A DNA stretch of 20,667 nucleotides from a virus: positions 1 through 20,667 of the IMG/VR virus record IMGVR_UViG_3300042691_028870; one strand, 5' to 3'. Position 1 is the first letter of the stretch. Each line of letters begins with the position of its first letter. This document shows, in pieces, positions 7,084 through 14,629 of this stretch. The notes under the pieces are model-generated. The model was not told the origin of the DNA, did not search any database, and was given only the letters and a program-made list of their open reading frames with translations. The position numbers were made by a program, and so were the translations under genes.

Positions 7084-7842
7084 ATGAACGAAACAGAATT
7101 AGAACGTCAAAAAGTAATTGATTATTGTCAACTTATGTTAGGCTCCGGCATGGTTGATGTTGAGCTAGACCCTAGTCATTATAATACTGCAATTGACCGT
7201 GCTTTGAGTAAATTTAGACAACGTAGCAGTAATGCAATAGAAGAAAGTTATGCTTTTTTAACACTTCAAGTTGATGTAAATGAATACATACTTCCAAAAG
7301 AAGTTATGCAAGTTCGTCAACTTTTCCGTCGTTCCATAGGAAGTCGCACAGGAGGCGGCGATGGCGGTACGCTCTTTGAACCATTTAACTTAGCTTATTC
7401 TAATACTTATTTACTTACAAGCACTCACATGGGCGGCCTTGCAACTTATTATGCTTTTGCAAGTTATCAAAAAATGGTCGGTAAAATGTTCGGCTCCGAT
7501 ATCAATTTTACATTTAATAGAACAACTAAACTTTTAACATTGATGCAAAGACCCCGCGCTGAAGAAGAATTATTAGTTTGGCAATACAATTATAGACCTG
7601 ATTTCAATTTGATTCAAGATCCTTATGCAGGGCAATGGTTAAAAGACTATAGTTTAGCAACATGTAAAATTATGTTAGGTGAAGCAAGAGAAAAATTTTC
7701 ACAAATTGCAAGCCCACAGGGCGGAACTAGCTTAAACGGACAAGCACTAAAGGCCGAAGGTAAAGCCGAAATAGAAGTGTTAGAGCAAGATTTAATTAAT
7801 TATAAGGCCGGCGACACACCTTTAACTTTTGTGATCGGTTAA
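7084..7842 (+). CDS. 13: Neck protein gp13
   Basis: This 252-aa protein is recognised as the T4-type neck protein gp13, which with gp14 completes the head and joins it to the tail. N-terminal helices read LERQKVIDYCQLMLGSG and VELDPSHYNTAIDRALSKFR. The centre has NEYILPKEVMQVRQLFRR, and the C-terminal half has ELLVWQYNYRPD, WLKDYSLATCKIMLGEAREK and SPQGGTSLNGQALKAEGKAE, all typical of marine T4-like gp13. It is shorter than T4 gp13 (about 309 aa). I use ATG 7084, not the upstream in-frame TTG 7057, because the late box GATAAATA lies between them and an mRNA from that promoter could not contain 7057. There is no Shine-Dalgarno. Its partner gp14 is on the opposite strand. Confidence 0.85.
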   Translation: MNETELERQKVIDYCQLMLGSGMVDVELDPSHYNTAIDRALSKFRQRSSNAIEESYAFLTLQVDVNEYILPKEVMQVRQLFRRSIGSRTGGGDGGTLFEPFNLAYSNTYLLTSTHMGGLATYYAFASYQKMVGKMFGSDINFTFNRTTKLLTLMQRPRAEEELLVWQYNYRPDFNLIQDPYAGQWLKDYSLATCKIMLGEAREKFSQIASPQGGTSLNGQALKAEGKAEIEVLEQDLINYKAGDTPLTFVIG

Positions 7843-7859
7843 CATTGATTAATAAAATA

Positions 7860-7886
7860 TTGACATCGCTTTGTTTAAAGTATAAA
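7860..7886 (+). promoter_or_regulatory. Possible sigma70-like promoter for gp1
   Basis: TTGACA (7860-7865) and TATAAA (7881-7886) are separated by 15 bp, a little short of the optimum. The TATAAATT overlapping the -10 is also one base from a late box, so the region may serve both early and late transcription. AGGGA at 7902-7906 is the ribosome site for ATG 7912. Confidence 0.45.
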
Positions 7887-7911
7887 TTATAGTATCTAAT
7901 TAGGGAATACT

Positions 7912-8562
7912 ATGATTGTAGGGTTTTGCGGATTTATTGGGTCGGGTAAAGATACAGCAGCAGATTTTTTAATTAACTATTACGGATTTCGTCGTGATAG
8001 TTTTGCAAATTCTTTAAAAGATGCTGTAGCAAATGTATTTGGATGGGATAGAATCCTACTTGAAGGTCGCACCAAAGAAGCTCGCGAATGGAGAGAGCAA
8101 AAAGATGAATGGTGGTCAAATCGATTAGGTAAAGAAATTACGCCTCGCTGGATTTTACAATATTGGGGAACAGAAGTTTGCCGTGTAGGATTTCATGATG
8201 ATATTTGGATTGCTAGTTTAGAAAATAGATTGCGTAAATCAAAAGATGATATTGTAATTAGTGATGTAAGATTCCCTAATGAGATTGCTGCAATTAAACG
8301 TGCTGGTGGAAAAGTAGTTAGGATTGTTAGAGGTGAAGATCCCGAATGGTATAACGATGCTAAATTAGCAAATGCGGGAGAACAAGTAGTAGGATCTGCG
8401 ATTGCCCGTGCTCGTATGAGAAATAGAAAAATTCATAGTTCAGAATGGGCATGGATTGGCAATGGAATAGATATCGAAATAGATAATAATGGTACAATTG
8501 ATTATCTATTTGAACAAATTAAAAGTCAGGTATTAAATCTCCTTGGCGCCACGGAAGCTTAA
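7912..8562 (+). CDS. 1: Deoxynucleoside monophosphate kinase (T4 gp1 type)
   Basis: This 216-aa P-loop kinase phosphorylates dNMPs to dNDPs for phage DNA synthesis, acting in the cytoplasm. The Walker A loop is GFIGSGKD (7-14), immediately after the first strand. RDSFANSLKDAV and PRWILQYWGTEVCR are the lid and dNMP-binding region, and DDIVISDVRFPNEIAAIKRAGG gives the second strand with a DVRFPNE motif characteristic of this family. T4 gp1 is 241 aa, so the length fits. It stands alone among structural genes with a sigma70-like promoter, unlike the late boxes nearby, in keeping with earlier expression. Its last 44 nt overlap, tail to tail, the end of the minus-strand zinc protein gene. Substrate range among dNMPs cannot be read here. 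Confidence 0.85.
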   Translation: MIVGFCGFIGSGKDTAADFLINYYGFRRDSFANSLKDAVANVFGWDRILLEGRTKEAREWREQKDEWWSNRLGKEITPRWILQYWGTEVCRVGFHDDIWIASLENRLRKSKDDIVISDVRFPNEIAAIKRAGGKVVRIVRGEDPEWYNDAKLANAGEQVVGSAIARARMRNRKIHSSEWAWIGNGIDIEIDNNGTIDYLFEQIKSQVLNLLGATEA

Positions 8563-8854
8563 GTTTATGTAAAATTCTTTGGCAATTAGCACATACTGTT
8601 TTTAAATTAGAAAAATTACAATTAGAAGGATTTCCGTCTACATAAAATACATTAAATTGTTCGGAAAATTTTGAAGTATATCCGCATCGATCACACGCTG
8701 TTTTTTTCTTGTATCCCGTTTTAACCCATAACGGTTTACCTAATTTTCTCCCTTTAGCACAATGGTCGCATTTTGATCTATAAAATGGTTGACCATTTTT
8801 ATAGTAATTAATAGCAACAGGCCTTTCTCGACAAGTTTTACAAAGATTTCTCAT
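8519..8854 (-). CDS. HNH-like zinc-finger protein, catalytic histidine missing
   Basis: This 111-aa protein has four CxxC pairs: C5/C8 with C29/C32, and C54/C57 with C88/C91, forming two zinc sites. The second half has the layout of an HNH nuclease (FYVDGN, NFSNLKTVC, NC), but the expected histidine before VDGN is tyrosine Y71 and the usual final histidine after the last CxxC is glutamine Q92. The fold is therefore kept but nuclease activity is doubtful. A DNA- or protein-binding role in late transcription or packaging is possible. A likely ribosome site (AAGGG) lies about 8 nt before ATG 8854, and a late-like box GTTAAATA lies at 8892-8885. Its 3' end overlaps gp1 convergently. I recall similar small proteins in marine T4-like phages, but no assigned function. 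Confidence 0.75.
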   Translation of the reverse strand: MRNLCKTCRERPVAINYYKNGQPFYRSKCDHCAKGRKLGKPLWVKTGYKKKTACDRCGYTSKFSEQFNVFYVDGNPSNCNFSNLKTVCANCQRILHKLKLPWRQGDLIPDF

Positions 8855-8884
8855 TCACGCCCTTTTCTGTCCCTTTTATGCTAG

Positions 8885-8892
8885 TATTTAAC
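8885..8892 (-). promoter_or_regulatory. Late promoter-like box GTTAAATA for the HNH-like gene
   Basis: On the minus strand the box reads GTTAAATA, about 30 nt before ATG 8854. It is divergent from the gp18 box at 8915-8922, 22 nt away. Confidence 0.4.
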
Positions 8893-8914
8893 CTGGCAGT
8901 TTTTTAGGGTTACG

Positions 8915-8922
8915 ACTAAATA
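8915..8922 (+). promoter_or_regulatory. Late promoter box ACTAAATA for gp18
   Basis: ACTAAATA would start transcription near 8928, leaving a leader of about 26 nt that contains the GAGGAG ribosome site at 8941-8946, 7 nt before the gp18 ATG. This gene therefore has a conventional leader, unlike several neighbours. Confidence 0.6.
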
Positions 8923-8953
8923 ATTGAAAGTAATCCATTTGAGGAGATAGATA

Positions 8954-11902
8954 ATGGCACTAGTTTCACCAGGAATCGAAGTAACAGTAATTGATGAGAG
9001 TTTTTATACTCCGGCTGCTCCGGGAACAATTCCCTTGATATTCGTAGCATCTGCACAAGATAAAAAGAATGCGTCAGGTACTGCAACTGCACAAGGAACA
9101 ACCGCAGCCAAAGCTGGAACAGTTTATGCAATAACTAGCCAACGAGATTTAGTAGACACTTTCGGAACACCTTATTTTTATACCGATGCTTCTGGAAATT
9201 CAGTACATGGTAGCGAAGTAAATGAATACGGTTTACAAGCTGCATATAGCTTATTAGGAGTAAGCAGCAGAGCATATGTTGTAAGAGCCGACATTGATCT
9301 AGAACAATTATCACCGTCGAGTGATGCACCAACTGGCGATCCTAAAGCAGGAACATATTGGTTAGATACTGATTCTAGCTTGTTTGGAATTAATGAGTGG
9401 ACGAGCTCAACGCAAACATTTAGCGTAAAAACTCCATTATATATTAATGATCAGAATTATTCAACAGTTAGCACAGGCGGAACTCCGAATGATAATTTCG
9501 GTGAACCAGGCGACTATGCCGTATATGCTACTGCTAGCGGGTTAGTAACACTTTGGTATAAAACAACTGCTATCTCTAATTCATGGGTAGCTGTTACAAA
9601 TACATTTAACGGATCAAAGAAAGTTCAAATTAGTCCGCATACAGAATATCCAACTTGGGTAGGAACTACTACAGTAACTGGCAGTGTTTGGGTTAAAACA
9701 ACATCGCCAGGAAGAGGAGCAAATTGGTCTGTAAAATACTATAATGGTGCTACTCAAACTTGGGCTACGGTTCCTGCACCGTTATATAGTAACCCTTTAA
9801 AATCTTTTGAAGGTCTAGATTTAGCAGGCGGAGGCAAAAACATCGCCGTAGGAACTTTATATGTCGAAGTAAGTCCTACACAACCTAATTCTGATACAAC
9901 AGCAGAATTTAGACTAATGAGACGTAATGCAGTAGGTAATACAGTAGTTGTTTCGGCAGCAAATACTGCAACAAATGTATCTACTGCAACATTCCAAATT
10001 AGAGAGTCTGTTAAAGTAGGATCTACATGGACATGGTCGGCACCAGTTACTGCAACCGTTGTACCTAGCACAAATACTAGTGTGTTAAGTAGATTGCCTG
10101 CTGCTATATCCGGATTAACAAATGTTTCAGTTAATTATGATAACTCAACTAAGAAAATAACATTTACACATTTAAAAGGCGGAGAAATACAGTTTAATAA
10201 CGAGTTTAGTAATTACGGATTCTCAACTGCATTAACAAATGTTTATGCTATTTCTGGTTCTAGTCCATATACATTAGTTGGATCTAACTGGAAACCATTA
10301 ACTTTTGAGTCAAGAAATACTGCTCCGTATACTGACCCAGCAGACGGCACATTATGGTTTAATAATGTTGTTGACGAAGTTGACATTATGATACACAATG
10401 GCGAAAAATGGGTCGGGTATCGTAATTATACTGCAACAAGCGGAACTGATCCTAAAGGTCCTATTGTCAGTGCATTAGAGCCAACAACACAATCTGATGG
10501 GGTTACTAGTCTAGCCGACGGAGATATTTGGATCTCTACAGACAATATGGAACGTTATGGAAAAGACATCTATGTTTACGACAGTATCAATTCTGCATGG
10601 GTTTTACAAGATGTTACTGATCAAGATAGCCCAAGTGGTTGGTTATTTGCCGATGCACGTTGGGCCACTACAGGGACAACTTTAACTGAGTCAACTATCA
10701 TTGAGTTGTTAACTAGTGACTATCTTGATCCTGATGCACCAGATCCTGCTTTATATCCAAGAGGCATGAGACTTTGGAATACTCGTCGTAGCGGATACAA
10801 CGTTAAGAAGTTTGTAAAAGGACACATTAACATTTATGCTAACGACGGAAACAATCAACGTTACCCATATGGTTCAGGTGAGTCAATGGAGAATTACGAA
10901 ACTGATCGTTGGATCGGTGCAAGTCCTAACAATGAGGATGGGTCTGGAACATTTGGCCGTAAGGCTCAAAGAGCAACTGTTGTTAAAGAATTAAAATCTT
11001 TAATTGATACTAATACAGCAGTAAGAGATACAGATACTTTAAATTTCAACTTAATTGCTTGCCCAGGATATCCCGAAGTTATACAGAATATGATAGGGTT
11101 CAACGTTGATCGCGGATTAACTGCTTTCATAGTTGGGGATACTCCGTTCAGATTAGAGCCTAACGGAACTGTATTAAGTAATTGGGGTAAAAATACTGGT
11201 TTAGCATTCGACAACGGTGATGACGGTGCTGTTAGTTATGACGAATATATGGCAATGTTCTATCCAAGTGGTTATACTACTGATAATTCAGGAAATAAAA
11301 TCGTTGTTCCAGCAAGCCATATGATGTTACGCACTATTATTAACAGTGATTCGAAGAGCTATCAATGGTTTGCTCCTGCAGGAACACGTAGAGGTGGTGT
11401 TGATAATGCTACTTCTGTAGGTTATATTGATGCAGAGAGCGGCGAATTCAAAACTACTGCTATATATCAAGGATTAAGAGATATATTAGCCGAAGTAAAA
11501 ATTAATCCAATTACTCCTCTTCCGGGAGTAGGTATAGTTAACTTCGGACAATATACTCGTGCTAAAAATGCCAGTGCATTAGATAGAATAAATGTTGTTC
11601 GTTTAATTGCATATATGCGTAGACAGTTAGAAATTCTTGCCAAACCGTTCTTGTTTGAACCAAATGATGCTCAGACACGTAGAGAAATTAAAGCAGCAGC
11701 TGAAAGTTTCTTACTTGAGTTAATGGGACAACGAGCATTGTATGACTTTATCGTAGTATGCGATGAATCAAATAATACACCTGCAAGAATTGACCGCTCT
11801 GAGCTATATATGGATATTGCTATAGAGCCAGTTAAGGCTGTTGAATTTATATATATTCCATTACGTATAAAGAATACAGGTGAAATTGCAGCCGGTGTAT
11901 AA
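8954..11902 (+). CDS. 18: Tail sheath protein gp18
   Basis: This 982-aa contractile-tail sheath subunit assembles around the gp19 tube and contracts to drive it through the host envelope. The N-terminus ALVSPGIEVTVIDESFY is a sheath hallmark. The C-terminal core (about 600-982) has RDILAEVKINPITPLPGVGI, NVVRLIAYMRRQLEILAKPF and the handshake-type end EFIYIPLRIKNTGEIAAG. T4 gp18 is about 659 aa, so roughly 300 residues are extra, in the middle (about 120-560). That region holds five copies of a W-centred motif around 131-151, 185-213, 242-271, 463-489 and 521-551, such as ADGTLWFNN...HNGEKW and ADGDIWIST...SAWV. The insertions probably form domains on the outside of the tail. Start ATG 8954 has GAGGAG 7 nt upstream. 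Confidence 0.93.
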   Translation: MALVSPGIEVTVIDESFYTPAAPGTIPLIFVASAQDKKNASGTATAQGTTAAKAGTVYAITSQRDLVDTFGTPYFYTDASGNSVHGSEVNEYGLQAAYSLLGVSSRAYVVRADIDLEQLSPSSDAPTGDPKAGTYWLDTDSSLFGINEWTSSTQTFSVKTPLYINDQNYSTVSTGGTPNDNFGEPGDYAVYATASGLVTLWYKTTAISNSWVAVTNTFNGSKKVQISPHTEYPTWVGTTTVTGSVWVKTTSPGRGANWSVKYYNGATQTWATVPAPLYSNPLKSFEGLDLAGGGKNIAVGTLYVEVSPTQPNSDTTAEFRLMRRNAVGNTVVVSAANTATNVSTATFQIRESVKVGSTWTWSAPVTATVVPSTNTSVLSRLPAAISGLTNVSVNYDNSTKKITFTHLKGGEIQFNNEFSNYGFSTALTNVYAISGSSPYTLVGSNWKPLTFESRNTAPYTDPADGTLWFNNVVDEVDIMIHNGEKWVGYRNYTATSGTDPKGPIVSALEPTTQSDGVTSLADGDIWISTDNMERYGKDIYVYDSINSAWVLQDVTDQDSPSGWLFADARWATTGTTLTESTIIELLTSDYLDPDAPDPALYPRGMRLWNTRRSGYNVKKFVKGHINIYANDGNNQRYPYGSGESMENYETDRWIGASPNNEDGSGTFGRKAQRATVVKELKSLIDTNTAVRDTDTLNFNLIACPGYPEVIQNMIGFNVDRGLTAFIVGDTPFRLEPNGTVLSNWGKNTGLAFDNGDDGAVSYDEYMAMFYPSGYTTDNSGNKIVVPASHMMLRTIINSDSKSYQWFAPAGTRRGGVDNATSVGYIDAESGEFKTTAIYQGLRDILAEVKINPITPLPGVGIVNFGQYTRAKNASALDRINVVRLIAYMRRQLEILAKPFLFEPNDAQTRREIKAAAESFLLELMGQRALYDFIVVCDESNNTPARIDRSELYMDIAIEPVKAVEFIYIPLRIKNTGEIAAGV

Positions 11903-11904
11903 AT

Positions 11905-11912
11905 GGTAAATA
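11905..11912 (+). promoter_or_regulatory. Late promoter-like box GGTAAATA for gp19
   Basis: GGTAAATA begins 3 nt after the gp18 stop. It would give gp19 its own transcript as well as read-through from gp18. AAGGAG at 11922-11927 is 7 nt before ATG 11935. Confidence 0.45.
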
Positions 11913-11934
11913 ATAAAGAATAAGGAGCATATAG

Positions 11935-12570
11935 ATGCCAATCGCAAGTTTAAATAGATTCACAGTACCTTTATCAACAGACCAAAGTTCTGCTGTTCAA
12001 GGTCTGTTAATGCCAAAATTAAAATATCGCTTTCGTGTTACTTTAGATAACTTTGGCGTTGCCGGTACACCTAGCACTGAACTTACAAAACAAGTTATGA
12101 ACGTATCAAGACCAGATGTTACATTTGGTGATATAACTCTAAACGTTTATAACAGCACTGTAAAACTAGCAGGCCGTCCAACTTTTGCTAATGCAACTTT
12201 AACATTGCGTGACGATGTTACTGGAGCAGCTACACGTAAAGTTGGCGAACAGCTACAGAAACAATTTGATTTCTTTGAACAAAGTAGTGCTGCTAGCGGT
12301 ATTGATTATAAGTTTAGAATGCGTGTTGAAATCCTTGACGGTGGTAACGGCGCATATGAAGCTACTAGCCTCGAAAGTTTTGAATATTTAGGTTGCTATT
12401 TACAAAACGTTAAGTATCAAGGCGGCGATTATAGCTCTAATGACCCAATGGATATTGCACTAACTATTGCTTATGACAATGCAATTCAGTTAAATCGTCC
12501 AGGCGGCGAGCGTGCTGGATTAGGTGTAGAAGTAGGAAGAACTATACGCACACTGGCGTTAGGCGGCTAA
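11935..12570 (+). CDS. 19: Tail tube protein gp19
   Basis: This 211-aa tail tube subunit forms hexameric rings that stack into the DNA conduit inside the gp18 sheath. Family features are the N-terminal LMPKLKYRFRVTLDNFGV strand, KQVMNVSRPDVTFGDITLNVYNS, RPTFANATLTLRDDVTG, and the C-terminal FEYLGCYLQNVKYQGGDYSS followed by MDIALTIAYDNAIQ. T4 gp19 is 163 aa, so this is longer, with extra residues mainly at the ends. The start has a good AAGGAG ribosome site. It follows gp18 directly, as in T4, and a strong terminator follows 22 nt after its stop. Confidence 0.93.
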   Translation: MPIASLNRFTVPLSTDQSSAVQGLLMPKLKYRFRVTLDNFGVAGTPSTELTKQVMNVSRPDVTFGDITLNVYNSTVKLAGRPTFANATLTLRDDVTGAATRKVGEQLQKQFDFFEQSSAASGIDYKFRMRVEILDGGNGAYEATSLESFEYLGCYLQNVKYQGGDYSSNDPMDIALTIAYDNAIQLNRPGGERAGLGVEVGRTIRTLALGG

Positions 12571-12592
12571 ACCTTCTTTTTCAACCAAAAAC

Positions 12593-12618
12593 AAAAACCC
12601 GGCAAGTCCGGGTTTTTT
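12593..12618 (+). terminator. Rho-independent terminator after gp19
   Basis: AAAAACCCGG pairs with CCGGGTTTTT around a CAAGT loop and runs into six T's. It ends the gp18-gp19 transcript just 4 nt before the next late box. Confidence 0.9.
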
Positions 12619-12622
12619 ATAT

Positions 12623-12630
12623 GCTAAATA
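12623..12630 (+). promoter_or_regulatory. Late promoter box GCTAAATA for the assembly operon
   Basis: GCTAAATA lies directly behind the terminator and 6 nt before the next ATG (12637). Predicted +1 is within 1 nt of the ATG. There is no Shine-Dalgarno. Confidence 0.6.
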
Positions 12631-12636
12631 GTTAAT

Positions 12637-13785
12637 ATGAGCAATGCATTTACAAATTTTTTAGGCAGTGTAGCATCTGGAATATTCGATACATCCGCTG
12701 ATGTAAAAACATATCAACATGCTGACCGATTATATGTCAAAGACACATATGCTAGAGCACCTAAATTTGGTCATTTATACTATGTTGTGTTTGGTATAAA
12801 TCAAACAATTTTAAACGGACCATTAAAAAAATGGGCTGCTAGAGGAAAAAATGCAGTTGGTTTTTTAGTTAAAAAAATAGATTTACCTAAATTTCAAATC
12901 ACAGTAGAAGAAATTAATCAATATAACAGAAAAACACTTATACAAAAACAAATAAAATATCAACCTATCACTATTGATTTTCACGATGATAATAGCAACA
13001 TAATTACAGAATTATGGAAAAACTATTATCAGTATTATTTTGCTGATAGTAATTACGGAAATAAAAATAAAGAAGTTGTAGAATCTTTTAGAGATACAAA
13101 ATATAAAGAAACAAATTATACGTATGGTCTAGCAAATTTTCAAACAGTTCCTTTTTTTGACAAAATTGATATATATGTTTTTCATCAACAAAAATATTCT
13201 CAATATACATTGTTAAATCCTCTCATAAGTGACATGTCGCATGATTCTGTTGAACAAGATCAGAGTGCAAAAACTTTAACAAATAAAATGACAGTGCAGT
13301 ATGAAACAGTAATTTACAATATAGATCCTACTAATCGAATTACAAAAAGTAACCCTGCAGGATTTAACCAATACTATGACACCTCTCCGAGCCCGTTAAG
13401 CATTGGAGGGAACGGAACTAACACATTATTTGGTCCAGGCGGTGTAATTGCAGGAGCTGATGGCCTATTAGGATCAGTAATGAATGCAAAATCACCATTA
13501 GATTTTTTAGGAGCAGGAATTCAAGCAGTGCAATTAGGAAAAAATGTAAAGTCATTGAGCAAAGCTGGATTAAAACAAGAAGGTTACAGTATTATTGGCG
13601 GAATTTTAGGTAACATACAAACAACTGGGAATCAACCAGGAGGAGTTACTAACAGCATACGTAGCTCTATAAACAATGGAAATTTTGGTGCACTAAGCCA
13701 AGTAGGTGTAGGTTTATTTAAAAATGCAACTATAGATAATACTACAACTGCTAACCTTAAAAAATTAGCAGGAGGCGGCGGATAA
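12637..13785 (+). CDS. Tail-tube-like structural protein (gp19/gp54-type fold suspected)
   Basis: This 382-aa protein probably has a tail-tube-type fold in its first two thirds: a strand region FGHLYYVVFGINQ, then GFLVKKIDLPKFQITVEE, YQPITIDFHDDNSN, WKNYYQYYFADSNYG, and late strands FHQQKYSQYTLLNPLIS with MTVQYETVIYNI, echoing gp19 ends. After residue 245 it becomes low-complexity and Gly/Ser/Asn rich, with helical stretches, and ends LKKLAGGGG. T4 gp54 (baseplate tube initiator, 320 aa) has a similar tube domain plus a Gly/Ser-rich C-terminal part, so this may be the tube initiator or cap. That is inference; a non-baseplate virion protein is the alternative. It is first in an operon with the late box 6 nt before its ATG. 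Confidence 0.65.
   Translation: MSNAFTNFLGSVASGIFDTSADVKTYQHADRLYVKDTYARAPKFGHLYYVVFGINQTILNGPLKKWAARGKNAVGFLVKKIDLPKFQITVEEINQYNRKTLIQKQIKYQPITIDFHDDNSNIITELWKNYYQYYFADSNYGNKNKEVVESFRDTKYKETNYTYGLANFQTVPFFDKIDIYVFHQQKYSQYTLLNPLISDMSHDSVEQDQSAKTLTNKMTVQYETVIYNIDPTNRITKSNPAGFNQYYDTSPSPLSIGGNGTNTLFGPGGVIAGADGLLGSVMNAKSPLDFLGAGIQAVQLGKNVKSLSKAGLKQEGYSIIGGILGNIQTTGNQPGGVTNSIRSSINNGNFGALSQVGVGLFKNATIDNTTTANLKKLAGGGG
13770..13775 (+). promoter_or_regulatory. Ribosome site AGGAGG inside the coding tail of the preceding gene
   Basis: AGGAGG, part of the GCA GGA GGC GGC GGA codons for the A-G-G-G-G tail of the tube-like protein, lies 11 nt before ATG 13787. The glycine tail therefore also supplies the next gene's Shine-Dalgarno. 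Confidence 0.5.
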
Positions 13786-13786
13786 C

Positions 13787-14170
13787 ATGAATCAAACCAA
13801 ATACAACAATCTTCCATCCGAGCCAAAAAATAAATCTAGTTCTGACTTAACTATACAAGCATTTGATACATATTATTCAAAACCATTAGAGATTAGTGTA
13901 GATATATTAAATTCTATGTCAGGATTTTTTCAAAGTAAAGGGTTTGAACAAGTAGCATCCGAAAATATTGCTATGGTTATTATTAAACAGGCAAAAAAAG
14001 ATGGATATAACCCTATGCAAATTTTAGATACTCTAAAAGGGTTTGATAATGTTGAAATTAGCGCACTAGTATCAGAAATTTTAAATTATAATCGATTTAA
14101 AACTAGTTTTTTAGGCTATACTCAAAGTTTTGTTATCAATGATGAAGTTTTAAGAAATATACAAGCATGA
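13787..14170 (+). CDS. Conserved phage protein of unknown function
   Basis: This 127-aa protein has a polar disordered N-terminus (about 1-22), then a compact, mostly helical body: FDTYYSKPLEISVDILNSM, ENIAMVIIKQAKKDGYNPMQ, LDTLKGFDNVEISALVSEIL and NYNRFKTSFLGYTQ. There is no signal peptide, membrane segment or catalytic motif that I can see. It begins 1 nt after the preceding stop, and its own stop overlaps the gp4 start (ATGA), so expression is tightly coupled to the structural genes. I recall similar proteins in marine T4-like phages without an assigned role. A small virion or assembly factor is likely from context. Confidence 0.75.
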   Translation: MNQTKYNNLPSEPKNKSSSDLTIQAFDTYYSKPLEISVDILNSMSGFFQSKGFEQVASENIAMVIIKQAKKDGYNPMQILDTLKGFDNVEISALVSEILNYNRFKTSFLGYTQSFVINDEVLRNIQA

Positions 14171-14610
14171 GCTTAAAATTTAGTCAAGGAATTTATAAAG
14201 TTAAAAACCCAGAAAAGTATGTAGGCTTAGGATATCCTAAATATCGTAGCAGTTGGGAAATGACTTTTATGATATTTTGCGATAATAATCCCAGTGTGCA
14301 ACAATGGGCTAGCGAAAGTATTAAAATTCCCTATAAAGATCCGTTAACTGGAAAAAATACCATATATATTCCTGATTTTTTTATAGTATATGTTGATAAA
14401 AACATGAAAAAGCACGCCGAGCTTATTGAAATTAAACCGGCTAAGCAAACTTTAAAAGAACGAGTTGGAAAGAATCCTTATGACCAAGCACAATACGTAA
14501 AAAACATGGCAAAATGGTCAGCAGCAACAGAATGGTGTAAACGAAATAAAATATTTTTTAGAGTAGTAAACGAAGATGATATTTTTGTCAATAATAAAAA
14601 AAGAAAATAA
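14167..14610 (+). CDS. 4: Head completion protein gp4
   Basis: This 147-aa protein matches T4 gp4 (150 aa) along its length, beginning with KYRSSWEMTFMIFCDNNPSVQQWASE against T4 YRSNWEKFFFEWLDKNPEIIAWGSE. It has a TnsA-like PD-(D/E)xK nuclease layout: E31 in SSWE, PD at 69-70 in IYIPDFF, and ExK at 88-90 in LIEIKP. gp4 acts late in head completion after packaging. The preserved nuclease triad suggests processing of DNA at the packaged end, although the exact reaction is not established. The C-terminus ends in a basic NNKKRK tail. The start ATG overlaps the upstream stop. Confidence 0.9.
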   Translation: MSLKFSQGIYKVKNPEKYVGLGYPKYRSSWEMTFMIFCDNNPSVQQWASESIKIPYKDPLTGKNTIYIPDFFIVYVDKNMKKHAELIEIKPAKQTLKERVGKNPYDQAQYVKNMAKWSAATEWCKRNKIFFRVVNEDDIFVNNKKRK

Positions 14611-14629
14611 GTAATAAAAAGGAATTTTA

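Noticed and set aside
8916-9332. Minus-strand open frames inside gp18 (8916-9131, 9135-9332, 9754-10071, 10966-11214)
   Set aside because: They lie opposite a firmly identified sheath gene, have no ribosome sites or recognisable domains, and have leucine/valine-rich antisense composition.
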